From Cerrena zonata (Eukaryota; Basidiomycota; Agaricomycetes; Polyporales; Cerrenaceae), in the NCBI GenBank assembly GCA_038087015.1, contig JASBNA010000056.1, positions 233,331 through 297,330 of the forward strand: a DNA stretch of 64,000 bases. The letters run 5' to 3'. The notes below the pieces were generated by a model that had not been told where the DNA came from, did no database searches, and saw only the letters and a list, made by a program, of their open reading frames with translations. The position numbers were made by a program, and so were the translations under genes. The stretch's first letter is position 1. The number at the start of each line of letters is the position of its first letter. This document shows, piece by piece, positions 50,436 to 61,128 of the stretch.

Positions 50436-51785
50436 TTAGGATCTCAGTTCTCTTTCTTTAACTCTCAGTAAGATCGTTTTAATCATTTCATTACCAATGA
50501 CGTTAGCCTCTTGGAATTTGTGTTCAAAAAACTTTTGGGTATCTTCAAAAGTTTTCTGATACAAGTCAAAGTTGCCAAACGATATTATGGAAGACCATTT
50601 CTCTGCAGCTATTGTGAACTCCAAATCATCTTGTCTGAAAGAAGTATCGTTTACCGCCACGTCAATGCATTCATCCAATAACCCGGGAGTACAGAAAAGG
50701 TATTCGGTGACCCCCAAAAATATACGAAAGAGCGGAGTGGAACAGATGATGTGCTCGTAAGGAATAATACCTAATTTGTGCCAACTATCAACTATTGCCA
50801 ATAACGATAAATGGGAGTTTGGTTGTCTACCGCCCGGAGGAACGTTACTTAACGAAAAGTTTTCTAAAATATCATCAACTAATAATAATTCATGTATTTC
50901 ATGAAACACAAATTGTTTGGCAACATGTAATCTTTGTCTCAATTCTTCCTTTTTACCTTGAATCATCAAGGTAAATAAATCAGATACTGAGTTAGAGTAT
51001 TGTAAAATTTGTTCATGAGCCAGCGGGTTTGTTATAGCAAGTCCAGCATAAACATGCCATTTATTCAGGTAGATTCTTAAACTTATATTAATCTTTGCAT
51101 TTTCAATTCCTCCAATCCATCGAGACGATTCCCAGGGATACTGATTAACTTCTTTCCACGCCATCCCCATCGATAAAAATGCTGCATGGGTCACGGCTTG
51201 GGTATCTGCAGTGATCTTATCGTGCTCTGCTGCCAGTAGTCTCACCACTTTAGAGTTCAAACACGATACCAAGTGATTTATGAATTCAACACTTCCTTCC
51301 GAGGATCGATGATTAACAATCACTAATGGTTGGCCGGTGGTATTGACATTGGGTCCGTGCAATGAATGAAGTGATATTATATCTACGTCAGCAGGTAACG
51401 TCTTTTCCAACGCCTTAATCTCCGGTGCTTTGCACGAAGTCTGTCCCCCAACTATTGCTCCATATTTTGTGGATGGTCCATAAGCAGCTACTATCTTATC
51501 AATATTCTCTGCTTCAACACTATAAATAATATAATCGGATATACGAGATACCTCATGGCCATTCCTCAAGATCTCAAATGAGTCGTTGGCAAACTTACCA
51601 ATAGTCTCTTCATACTTATCTTCTCGATCACACCCAACAACTCTCCATCCTGCTTCTGTAAACCTTCTAGCATACAAATAACCCATATCTCCCAATCCAA
51701 TTATCCCAATGATCTTTGTTTTTTGCAATTCCTCGATGGAATGGCCAATTCCCCTGGCCAGAACCACTCTACTTTCGTCTGACAT
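50436..51785 (-). CDS. TYR1: Prephenate dehydrogenase (tyrosine synthesis)
   Basis: From ATG 51785 (MSDESRVVLARGIGHSIEELQ) the protein has 449 residues (S. cerevisiae 452). An open extension to 51908 is Lys-rich and probably untranslated. The NAD(P)-binding motif is IIGIIGLGDMGYLYARRF. The active-site region has IISLHSLHGPNVN and ITADTQAVTHAAFLSMG with the catalytic histidines. It converts prephenate to 4-hydroxyphenylpyruvate. It is divergent from ERG8 with about 170 bases shared promoter. Confidence 0.95.
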   Translation of the reverse strand: MSDESRVVLARGIGHSIEELQKTKIIGIIGLGDMGYLYARRFTEAGWRVVGCDREDKYEETIGKFANDSFEILRNGHEVSRISDYIIYSVEAENIDKIVAAYGPSTKYGAIVGGQTSCKAPEIKALEKTLPADVDIISLHSLHGPNVNTTGQPLVIVNHRSSEGSVEFINHLVSCLNSKVVRLLAAEHDKITADTQAVTHAAFLSMGMAWKEVNQYPWESSRWIGGIENAKINISLRIYLNKWHVYAGLAITNPLAHEQILQYSNSVSDLFTLMIQGKKEELRQRLHVAKQFVFHEIHELLLVDDILENFSLSNVPPGGRQPNSHLSLLAIVDSWHKLGIIPYEHIICSTPLFRIFLGVTEYLFCTPGLLDECIDVAVNDTSFRQDDLEFTIAAEKWSSIISFGNFDLYQKTFEDTQKFFEHKFQEANVIGNEMIKTILLRVKERELRS

Positions 51786-51954
51786 CCTGGATTCTCCTAT
51801 CGTAATGTCAGTTTCAATGGTGACTCTTTCTTGTTCGTTCTTATTTTTTTTTTTTTTCAATAAAATCAACTTTTTCAGTTGTCGAGCGCTCCAATTTTTT
51901 TTCATCAACTTAACACCTTCAACAACTTAAGCGTTAACTTACCAGAGCCTTAGG

Positions 51955-53268
51955 ATGAGTACAGTCAGGGCGTTCAGTGCTCCAGGGAAAGCTCTTATTG
52001 CAGGAGGATACTTGGTGTTGGATCCAGCTTACAATGCCTATGTTACTGCGCTATCATGTCGAATGCACGCGGTGATTGAATCACGAGAAGTACCCGCTAA
52101 ATCCAAGATTACAATTGATTCACCGCAGTTTGGAAAGGGCCATTGGGTGTACGAGATGAAAGACGAGGAGTTTCGAGTTGAACAGGTCGAAGGAGACCTG
52201 AATCCGTTTGTTGGGGCTGCTGTGGAAACGATATTGAAGTATGTTGAACCAAGAGAATCATTCAATTACCATATCACCATTTATAGTGATGCCGGATACC
52301 ATACTCAGCAAGATACTAGGGCGGTCAAAAGCGGGAATGGGGCCAAACAGTTCTTGTATCATCTGGAGCCCATTGGCCAAGTAGCCAAGACCGGGTTGGG
52401 GAGTTCAGCAGGATTGGTTTCGGTTATCACTGGATCATTATTGAGTGTATTTAAGAAAAGTTCATTAGACGAAATCAAAGATAAGATACATAATTTAGCA
52501 CAAATAAGTCACTGTTATGCTCAGAAAAAGGTTGGGTCGGGATTCGATGTTGCTGCTGCCATTTATGGATCAATTATCTATAGAAGATTTCATGCTAGTG
52601 TTATTGATGAATATTTTCAAAATCCAAAACAAGAAAAGTTACAAGAAATTGTTAACAATCAATGGGATTTCAAACATGTTAGATGTGCATTACCTCCAGG
52701 TATTAAATTATTGATGGGAGATATTAGTGGAGGTTCAGAGACTCCAAAATTAGTATCAAAAGTATTAAAATGGAAAAATGAGGACCCTAATACTAGTAAA
52801 TTATTATACGAAAATTTAAATTCCGCTAATATGTCCTTGGTCAATGCATTAGATCAATTACATAAAGAATACGAAGAAAACGAATCAAACTATCGGGATA
52901 ACTTAAATAAGTTTAGTACAGATTCGATTATTTCTTCAAATTTACAATCTTTAGTCAATTCATTACATGACATTCGTCAATATTTGAAAAAACTTACCAA
53001 TTTGACTGGGGCTGATATTGAACCAGAACTGCAAACTATTCTACTTGATGCCTGTTTCACGTTACCAGGTTGTCTTGGTGGTGTTGTTCCTGGTGCCGGT
53101 GGGTTTGACGCCATCAGTTTACTAGTTGTGGAAAGCAAAGTCGATCAAATCCTCAATCAAACAATGTCTGACTCGAGATTCTCAAATGTCTCTTGGTTGA
53201 ATCTCCATGAAGAAGCTGAAGGTATCTTAGAAGAAAACCCAGCTGACTATAAGGACCTATCTGCATGA
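51955..53268 (+). CDS. ERG8: Phosphomevalonate kinase
   Basis: The 437-residue GHMP kinase matches Erg8, which phosphorylates mevalonate-5-phosphate in the isoprenoid/ergosterol route. The start is RAFSAPGKALIAGGYLVLDPAY. The ATP-binding loop is KTGLGSSAGLVSVITGSL. HNLAQISHCYAQKKVGSGFDVAAAIYGSIIYRRF is the Erg8-specific block, and GCLGGVVPGAGGFDAISLLV is the C-terminal GHMP motif. An in-frame CTG in the LYH.EPI segment before the ATP loop falls where I recall Ser in the yeast protein, consistent with a CTG=Ser code. Confidence 0.95.
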   Translation: MSTVRAFSAPGKALIAGGYLVLDPAYNAYVTALSCRMHAVIESREVPAKSKITIDSPQFGKGHWVYEMKDEEFRVEQVEGDLNPFVGAAVETILKYVEPRESFNYHITIYSDAGYHTQQDTRAVKSGNGAKQFLYHLEPIGQVAKTGLGSSAGLVSVITGSLLSVFKKSSLDEIKDKIHNLAQISHCYAQKKVGSGFDVAAAIYGSIIYRRFHASVIDEYFQNPKQEKLQEIVNNQWDFKHVRCALPPGIKLLMGDISGGSETPKLVSKVLKWKNEDPNTSKLLYENLNSANMSLVNALDQLHKEYEENESNYRDNLNKFSTDSIISSNLQSLVNSLHDIRQYLKKLTNLTGADIEPELQTILLDACFTLPGCLGGVVPGAGGFDAISLLVVESKVDQILNQTMSDSRFSNVSWLNLHEEAEGILEENPADYKDLSA

Positions 53269-54158
53269 TCAATTCCCTAGCTTGCCTATGTTCTTTTCTT
53301 TATCTATCATTCCACAACAAGATTTTCACTGACGAGGCTGTTAACTATAGACTACCGTCTACTGCCTCATGCTTTTTGTTATACTTTTATTTTCTTTTTT
53401 CATTTTTTTTTTTTTTTTTTTGCTTTTGGTAAGGTCACATTAACTTACCAACTGTGCCTAAACAGCTGCATACATGAATTCACTTCATCATATGGCTTCC
53501 ATACCAGTATGTTGAATACCCCTGCTTCCTACTAATAGTTGTCTAGTCATCAAAATATACAATTCTAGTTCAAATCAAGATTTTTCACGGTGTTTTTTCG
53601 ACCATCCAAATTTAATTTTGGAATCGGACCGCGTACAAACAATTTAGCCATTGAAAAAGTAAAGAAAAGATCACAATTGCAAAACTGGATAATTGAACAA
53701 TAACAATGCCACCACCCCAGTTAATTAACTGTACATTTTGGGCAGAGTCTCAGAAACGTCTTTTTAGTTCATGATGCCATGCATTCAAAAATTATCCGTA
53801 CATGCACTAATTCGAGACTTGGAACATGGATATATATATATACACGATGATTCCACGAAACAGAAGACCCTCTGAAAATATGCCCATTGCTAAGTCCAAG
53901 GCTTTTACAATCTAAATATTTTTGTTTTCATTTACATTTCGTGATTTCGAATATTCGGGCTTAAATTATTAACTCGTATCTTATCATTTTTTAAAAGAAT
54001 CGCTTAAATACTGTCAATAATCCTGTTTGTGATTACACCTGGTAGTTTGATTTTGCCTTTTTTTTCGTTTTTTTGCTTTGGTTTCGCTTCCTCCCGATAA
54101 TATTTAATAGCCTTTAATTAGTCTTGGAAGAATACTTTGAAGTTTTACTCATTTGATC
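53269..54158. other. Intergenic region, about 0.9 kb
   Basis: No gene is seen. There is a T-tract after ERG8 (about 53404-53422), a tatatatatata element near 53830, and T-rich DNA before the UPF0658 gene. Confidence 0.5.
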
Positions 54159-55678
54159 ATGTATCCAGCCGCTGTTGATCGGTTATCTACCCTTTCTTCA
54201 GCATCTAATATTCGACAACAAACTCTTCAATTACCCCCTAAAAGGCTCAAAGACAAGAAGGAACTGAAGATTCAAAAGATGATTTTTATAAATTTGCTAA
54301 TATGAAAAATGCCGTCGCATCTCCAAGTAGTTTACCTTCACCACCTCCTGCATTATATAGAACAGCTTCGACTGCATCAAATGCTCCAATAATAAATGAT
54401 AATACTGATCAAGTATCAGTCACATCAATAAGTTATCAACCACCAATTAGTAATTTTTATTCAGAAAATCAAGTTCCTGATACTCCAGTTACGGCAGATC
54501 CACATAGTAAAGAATTGGATAATAGATACCGTAGAGCATCTCATCTATTTCTTGCAATTTCTGTTTTTTCTGCTCTTTTGATTTTGGTTTTTGAATGTTA
54601 TATTTATGCTGTTATTAATATTCATAAAAAAAAATTCAATTCTAAAGAAAGATATGCAGAAATTCTGATTTATTTATCACTTTTCATTTTTGCAGCATTC
54701 TATCAGGTTCTTCTTACTATCATTGGTTTGAAAACCAAGAATATGTTGTTATTAGCAATGCTTTGTATATTTTATGGTTGTATGTTAATTTATACTGGTA
54801 TTCAATTTGAAGAAGTTGGATTTTCCATTAGTAATGGATTATCACCATCTTGGCAACAATCAACCCGTGGTACTAATATAGCAACAATTGTTGTTATTGC
54901 TCTTACTTTAGTAAGTCAGGTTTATATGATATTTGGAGTTCTTCGTAAAAATGTTAAATGGTTTCGTTATAAAAAAATTGGTGGTGATTTACATATTAAA
55001 AAGATGTATACAATTTTCCAAATTCATCGGGCATTACTTATTTTTGATTTTTTCTTTTTCATTGGGTTTACCGTTCAATTTATTGTCATTATGATTGCAA
55101 ATAAAAAATCCCTTGAATTTATTTTAACAGTTTGTGTTTTACCTTTAACCATTCTTGTTTTATTTGCCAGTGATTTTGCTACTACTCGTGAAATTAAACT
55201 GTTAACCATTTGTACCATTTCATTATTTTTAATGAGTTGTGCATACGTCTTATTTAAAATTATAAGACTTTATACCAAGTACTCATCTGCTTATAATATT
55301 GGGGTTACTCCAGGTTCCTATTTCCCAGGTCGTAAATCCTTGGTTACTTTTGGTATTATAACTTTGATATTATTACTTTTAACTGTTACAATTGAATGTA
55401 TCATGTTGAAAAATTATAATCATGGATTATTACCATTGGTTAGTACTTATTATAGTAAAATGCCTTTTCATAATGATAATAACGCAGTATTGAATGAATA
55501 TTGGAATAAACACAATATAAGTATGACTACAATGAATGAAAAACAATCTACAAAGTTATCTTTACCACCAAGACAAACTCCAGCAACAGCACCCCAACAA
55601 CCTAATGGGAATCCAACCCAGCAAAATTATAGTCATGAAAAACTAGATAGTGATAACGAATCTTTGGTTATTGATTAA
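54159..55678 (+). CDS. UPF0658-type Golgi membrane protein (probable N-terminal frameshift)
   Basis: The 458-residue frame from 54302 encodes six to seven or more membrane segments (about residues 78-375). RYRRASHLFLAISVFSALLILVFECYIY, FEEVGFSISNGLSPSWQQ and FQIHRALLIFDFFFFIGFTVQFIVIM resemble the fungal UPF0658 Golgi family, whose function is unknown. The frame is open upstream of that Met (RQEGTEDSKDDFYKFAN). A separate 30-codon frame begins with ATG 54159 (MYPAAVDRLSTLSSASNIRQ). One extra A in the AAA at 54249-54251 would join them (about 506 residues). Serine- and glutamine-rich cytosolic ends flank the membrane core. The extension is inference and the membrane core is secure. Confidence 0.72.
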
Positions 55679-55825
55679 TCTCTTCCTCCGCCCCTTGTAT
55701 AAATAGTTTTTATCTTTCTTTCCCATGTGCATTAGTATTCTTTAATACATTCATTCCTTGTATATCTATTTGATTCTCGTGTTTGTAAATCATCTTAGGC
55801 TGCAATTTGCAAGTTTGCAGCCGAC

Positions 55826-55870
55826 ACTCGGTGGTAAAATCTTTTGTTAACAGATGATTCTCGGTGGTAA
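55826..55870 (+). promoter_or_regulatory. CTCGGTGGTAA direct repeat upstream of the AIM2-like gene
   Basis: CTCGGTGGTAA occurs twice, about 35 bases apart, followed by CCGTGGTCGGAACTCGG. Clustered CGG triplets suggest a zinc-cluster factor site, possibly linked to inducible expression. Confidence 0.4.
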
Positions 55871-55968
55871 CCGTGGTCGGAACTCGGATATAAACTCCCA
55901 CGAAAAGGTATATAAGTTAGCTGCCAAAACCACCTACCCAAGTCTACTATCGACAAGGAAATCAAAGA

Positions 55969-56694
55969 ATGGCTTCTAAGAACCCAGGTGCTTGTTGTGT
56001 ACATGCTTCTCTCCATGAGGGAGAGCCAAAAGGTCAACATCAAATCGTTGCTGGTGTTGATACCTACGTTACTGGTGTTGAAAATGGTAACGATAACATT
56101 ATTGTAATATTATCTGATATATACGGTTATAAGTTTAAGAATAATAAGTTAATTGCTGATGAGTTTGCTAGACTAGGTAAATACAAGGTTTTGCTTCCTG
56201 ATCTTGCTGAAGGTGGAGAACCACCGGCTAGTTTGGAATTCATACCAGCTTGGTTTGAAAAACACCCCAATGAAACAACAACCAGAATTGTAAAAGAATA
56301 CTTGACAACATTGTATAAGGAGGCCACACCAAAGTTCTTGGGTGGTATTGGATATTGTTATGGAGCTAAGTTTGCCATTGAACAAGCTTCGAAAGATGGA
56401 CACTTTGATGCCATTGCCATTGCCCATCCTTCCCAGGTGAGCATTGATCAAGTGAAGGCACTCACCAAGCCAATTCTTATTTCAGCAGCTGAAACTGATC
56501 CCATTTTCACTCGTGAGTTGAGATGGGAAACCGAAGAAACCTTGACTGAAATTAAGGTTAGATACCAAATGGATTTGTTCCAAGGAGTATCCCATGGATA
56601 CGCCGTCGGAGGTGACATTACCAATCCATCAGTTAAATATGCCAAAGAAAAGACCTTAACCGATCAACTCGCTTGGTTTTCTCGATTTAAATAA
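55969..56694 (+). CDS. Dienelactone hydrolase family protein, Aim2-like, copy 1
   Basis: The 241-residue alpha/beta hydrolase has the DLH triad: Cys in GGIGYCYGAKFA, Asp in AAETDPIFTREL, His in FQGVSHGYAVGG. It resembles yeast Aim2, whose substrate is not firmly known. CSHs of this family attack lactones and esters. VIVILSDIYGYKFKNNKLIADEFA marks the N-terminal core. A TATA element (gtatataag) lies about 55 bases upstream. The downstream neighbour is a tandem paralogue of equal length on the same strand. Confidence 0.85.
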   Translation: MASKNPGACCVHASLHEGEPKGQHQIVAGVDTYVTGVENGNDNIIVILSDIYGYKFKNNKLIADEFARLGKYKVLLPDLAEGGEPPASLEFIPAWFEKHPNETTTRIVKEYLTTLYKEATPKFLGGIGYCYGAKFAIEQASKDGHFDAIAIAHPSQVSIDQVKALTKPILISAAETDPIFTRELRWETEETLTEIKVRYQMDLFQGVSHGYAVGGDITNPSVKYAKEKTLTDQLAWFSRFK

Positions 56695-57052
56695 TTTATA
56701 GCTGTCAATACATGGTTTTGCAGTAATCTCATTGAAAAAAAAATCATTATACGAACGCAGCAAGAAGAGCAGTAAAAAATAAACCCGTCAATCTGCACCA
56801 AGTATCCAGATACTCAGGTATCGGGGCATTCAGGTATACCCAGGTATAGAGCAGCATACAAGATACAATAGACACACACTGGGTCATCGCTTGCTTGAGG
56901 GCCAGTCGTGTATGTTTTCACCAACCGACTACTAACCGTGAGAAGGGACAAAAATGAAGGCCTCACCAAAATGTCTCAGTCGGAGAAGGAGTATATAAAG
57001 CTGTCAAATTTTCACTAGATCCTCCGTTGGTTTTACGTCAAACAACTCAAAA
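56695..57052. other. Spacer between AIM2-like paralogues
   Basis: Promoter of copy 2. It has AGGTATACCCAGGTAT/CCAGATACTCAGGTATCG repeats (about 56807-56850) and gtatataaag at about 56991. No gene is seen. Confidence 0.5.
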
Positions 57053-57778
57053 ATGGCTTCCCACGCTCCAGCTGCATGCTGTACTCAAGCTTCATTCCAC
57101 GAAGGACAAGCTCAAGGTGAACATAAACAAATTTTTGGTCTTGATACCTACCAAGTTGGTGCTGAACACGGTAATGATCGGGTTATTGTTATTTTGACCG
57201 ATATCTTTGGTAATAGATTCAACAACACTTTATTGATTGCTGATGAAATTGCTAGAAGCTGTAAATACCATGTTGTTATTCCAGATATCTTAAAAGGTGA
57301 TGCAGTTCCTCTTGAACATGGTGATTTAAGTGGATGGCTTACTAATCATACTAGTGATATCACTGCTCCAATTGTCAATGGCTTTTTACAACAATTACGT
57401 AAAGAATGGTCTCCTAAGTTTGTTGGTGGTATCGGTTACTGTTACGGTGCTAAATACGCTATCCAAAATATTTCTAAAGATGGGTTTTTGGATGCTGCTG
57501 CTGGTGCTCATCCAAGTTTTGTTGAAGTTGACGAAATTAAAGCCATCACCAAACCAATTATCATTTCTGCAGCTGAAGTCGATCCTCTTTTCACCCGTGA
57601 CTTGAGATGGAAAACTGAAGAGATCTTGACTGATATTAAGGCTAGATACCAAATGGATTTATTCCAAGGAGTCAGCCATGGTTATTCAGTCAAAGGTGAT
57701 ATTTCTGACCCAATTGTCAAATACGCCAAAGAAAAAACCTTAAGTGATCAACTTCTCTGGTTTGCCCAATTTAACTAG
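57053..57778 (+). CDS. Dienelactone hydrolase family protein, Aim2-like, copy 2
   Basis: This 241-residue tandem paralogue of the preceding gene has the same triad: GGIGYCYGAKYA, AAEVDPLFTRDL, FQGVSHGYSVKG. It looks closer to S. cerevisiae Aim2 (VIVILTDIFGNRFNNTLLIADEIA). Matching length, strand and context indicate tandem duplication. Codon use is more biased than in copy 1, suggesting higher expression. Confidence 0.87.
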   Translation: MASHAPAACCTQASFHEGQAQGEHKQIFGLDTYQVGAEHGNDRVIVILTDIFGNRFNNTLLIADEIARSCKYHVVIPDILKGDAVPLEHGDLSGWLTNHTSDITAPIVNGFLQQLRKEWSPKFVGGIGYCYGAKYAIQNISKDGFLDAAAGAHPSFVEVDEIKAITKPIIISAAEVDPLFTRDLRWKTEEILTDIKARYQMDLFQGVSHGYSVKGDISDPIVKYAKEKTLSDQLLWFAQFN

Positions 57779-57955
57779 ACTAATAAGTAGAGATTACTAA
57801 ATAGAGAATTCAATTACTTATAGAGATCACGGCCCAATATTATATGGCTTGTAGAAAGCGGAATTTGGGTTGCGCAATTTAAACGTATAAAAAGGTTGGA
57901 GTCACCCTTATCTGCCACAACCGTTTCTTTCTTCTATTAAAGCTCAATTAACCCA

Positions 57956-59732
57956 ATGGCTATTTCTTTAGACTCAGAAAAGGGTGGGATTCCCTTGTAT
58001 AATTCAACTTCTCGTTCGCAATTCAATTACAAATGGTTTGCTATCAAGTTGGCAGTTGTTTCAATTTCCGTTGTTGGACTCTTTTACCATCAATTAAATT
58101 TGACAATTTGGTCTGATCCTGGTGACCCTCATCATCCAGACCATTTATGTCCTCTTGTTGATAAAGTAGACCCTTCCGAGTATTTGTACTCACCAGGTAC
58201 TTTACAAAAAATCTTACATGATGCTAAATATCATAATGAATCAAGAGAACGATTATTAAATGCCGTAAGGGTCCCAACTCAAGGTTATGATGACTTGATT
58301 GACCCAAGAGAAGCTGACTCATTGGACGACTTATTCAAACGTGAACCCAGATGGTCGCCTTTTGCTGACTTTCACAAATACTTGGAGGAAACTTTCCCCT
58401 TGGTTCACGAAAACTTAAGATTCGATAAAGTTAACAAGCTTGGTCTTGTTTATACTTGGGAAGGTACTGATAAACTGAAAAAGCCAATTTTATTGACTGC
58501 CCACTATGACGTAGTGCCAATTCAACCCGATACTCTCGACAAATGGACTTTCCCTCCATTTGAAGGTGGATTTGATGGTAAATATTTATATGGTAGAGGA
58601 GTTAGTGATTGTAAAAATTTATTAGTTGGGTTATTAGAAACAGTTGAACTTCTCTTGAGTGAAAAGAAATTCACTCCTGAAAGAACAATCGTTTTGGCAT
58701 TTGGCTACGACGAAGAATCCAATGGTCAAGGTGCTTTTGAAATCTCAAAATTCCTCTTGGAAAAATATGGTCCTGATTCTTTCCTTCAACTTGTGGATGA
58801 AGGAACTAATCGGGTTTGAAACCATTGAAGGTACTAAATTCATCTTACCTGCCACTGGTGAAAAGGGTCACGTTGATTCGATCATTTCCTTATTTACTCC
58901 TGGTGGTCATCTGAGTATTCCTCCTGATCATACTGCAATTGGTCTTCTTTCCAAATTAATCAGTAATATTGAAGATGAACAATTCCCCAGTCTTTTAACA
59001 AATGCCAATCCTGTTCTCAATCAGCTTCAATGTGTCGCTGAACATTCTACTTCCATTGATAAATCTTTGAAGCGTGATATTTTGAAATCTCATCTCGATA
59101 TTAACGCAAATAAAAAAGTCATTGAGTATTTATCCCAAGACTTAGCTTCAAAGTATATTATCACCACCTCTCAAGCCTTTGATATTATAAACGGAGGGGT
59201 AAAACTGAATGCACTTCCTGAAAGTGCTTCAGTTCTTCTCAATCACCGTGTTGCCATTGAAGAACTGGTTTCCTCGACGGCCGAAAAAGTATTACACCAA
59301 ATTGAAGACTTTGCTGCTAAATACAATTTGGGAGTCATCTTCCAGGGCAAGGAAGTTGTACCTCCAACACCAAAAGGCTATTTCAACTATACTTTAAGAG
59401 GATCTTTAGAACCGGCCCCGGTAACTCCTAATGACGGCCAGATTTGGAACCTTTTTGGTGGTTCTTTGCGTTATTTATATGAGGATTTGGTCTTCCCTGA
59501 TGACAACGATACTTTTGTCTTTGCCCCTTTCCTTTCAACTGGTAACACCGACACCCATTCATATTGGGATTTGACCAGAAACATCTTTAGATACGAACCA
59601 GGACTCCCTACTCCAAACAGTAATATTCATTCTGTTGATGAGAAAATGACTTTCGACGGTCACTTCCATGTAATTGCCTTCTATTACTACTACTTACAAG
59701 TGATAGACAAGCTCAAAGAGGCACCAAAATAG
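57956..59732 (+). CDS. CPS1: Vacuolar carboxypeptidase S-like M20 metallopeptidase (single frameshift)
   Basis: The first frame (57956-58819) has an N-terminal signal anchor (about residues 24-44, WFAIKLAVVSISVVGLFYH). Metal and catalytic motifs TAHYDVVPIQ, YGRGVSDCKNL and YDEESNGQGAFE follow, as in Cps1. The second frame resumes after DEG with FETIEGTKFILPATGEKGHVDSIISLFTPGGH. It ends with GNTDTHSYWDL, which carries a metal-binding His. One surplus G in GGG at 58812-58814 explains the break. Corrected length is about 591 (yeast 576). Cps1 trims peptides in the vacuole. The break looks like an assembly error. Confidence 0.88.
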
Positions 59733-59950
59733 CTTTATATATAGAGTTTCTCTTCAATAACTAAAAATTAAATGTACATTTTAAGTTTTTTGCAATTTTA
59801 TAAGGCTGCAAATTTGGTCGGTGCACTTCTTCATCACAAAATTTTTTTTTTCATATACCGAGTTGAAAAATTACTACTTTACTAAGCAGTTGTTGAATAA
59901 ACTGTTTAAAATTACTCAAGAATAGGCTTTTTGTATAATAGTTTGGAATA

Positions 59951-61043
59951 ATGCCTAGTGAATTAGAAGAACTTGTTACTTTTTTGCACTCTCCCCAACC
60001 AGCAGTGGTCCAAATCGCTTTAGATAATTTGGTTGGTTACTCTCAAGGTACTCAACAACAAGTTTTCGCCTATGATAATTATGAAGCAATTAAAGACTTG
60101 AAGAAGTTGTCCAAGGAAACAGGGCAAACCTTGGTGACTCAATCTGTTACCATTTTGGCCAATTTATGTGATGACATCACCATGAGAAACTTGATTGTAG
60201 AAGATGAAGAATACCTCAAGTTCTTAGTGCAATCCATTATAAATTTGAAGAATACTAATGCTGACTTGATGTGTATTTTATTAACTAACTTGGCGAAGAA
60301 TGACTCTATCAACAAAATATTCAATTTCACCATCAAGCACGAAAGTGAAGATCAAAAGAAAATTTTTACATCGAATAAGGCAATTGACTGCTTAATGGAT
60401 TGTTTTGTTAAAGGTAGTGATCGTTCCTTGAATAAATATGCTGATTTCGATTACTTATCTTATTTTTTTCGCCGATATTTCTCGTTTCCAACAAGGTAGA
60501 AGCTATTTTATAACAGAACAAGAATATGATGGCATTGTTCCAATTTCTAAATTATTAGTTTTCACTGAATATTATGATTCTAAAATTAGAAGAGAAGGGG
60601 TTGCATCCACTATTAAGAATGCTTTATTTGATACGAAAGCACACATGGAGTTAATCACCAATGAAAAAATTAATCTTTTACCATATATATTATTACCAAT
60701 TGCTGGTCCAGAAGAAGTAGACGAAGAAGACATGTTCAACTTACCAGATGAATTACAATTATTACCTTCAGATAAGAAAAGAGATCCTGTCGAAGCAATC
60801 ATCTGCACACATTTAGAATCTTTATTATTATTATGTACCAGTAGAGAAGTAAGAGAATACTTAAGAGAAAAAGCTGTTTATCCTTTAATTAGAGAATTAC
60901 ATAAAGCCAATGAGACTGAAAATATTACTGATTTAGTTGATAGATTAGTTCAAATGTTAATGAGAGATGAAGCCCCAATAGAGCAAGCCGATGAAGAAAT
61001 GGAAGACGATAGCGATGATGACGCAGTAGTTGAAGTCTTGTAA
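59951..61043 (+). CDS. HGH1: Hgh1, eEF2 folding chaperone (single frameshift)
   Basis: The first frame has HEAT/ARM-like repeats: [34 protein letters not shown] and [11 protein letters not shown]. It runs to SYFF, then breaks in a seven-T run (60463-60469). The next frame continues [13 protein letters not shown], the conserved Hgh1 block, through [30 protein letters not shown] and [19 protein letters not shown]. Removing one T gives about 363 residues (yeast 394). Hgh1 recruits CCT and Cns1 to nascent eEF2. The intact second half argues for assembly error. Confidence 0.9.
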
Positions 61044-61128
61044 ATTAGTTAAACATATAGAGAAATAAATACATACTTTTTTTTTTTGCAGCGAAAAAAA
61101 AAAAAAAAAAAAATCGTAATTAAATAAA

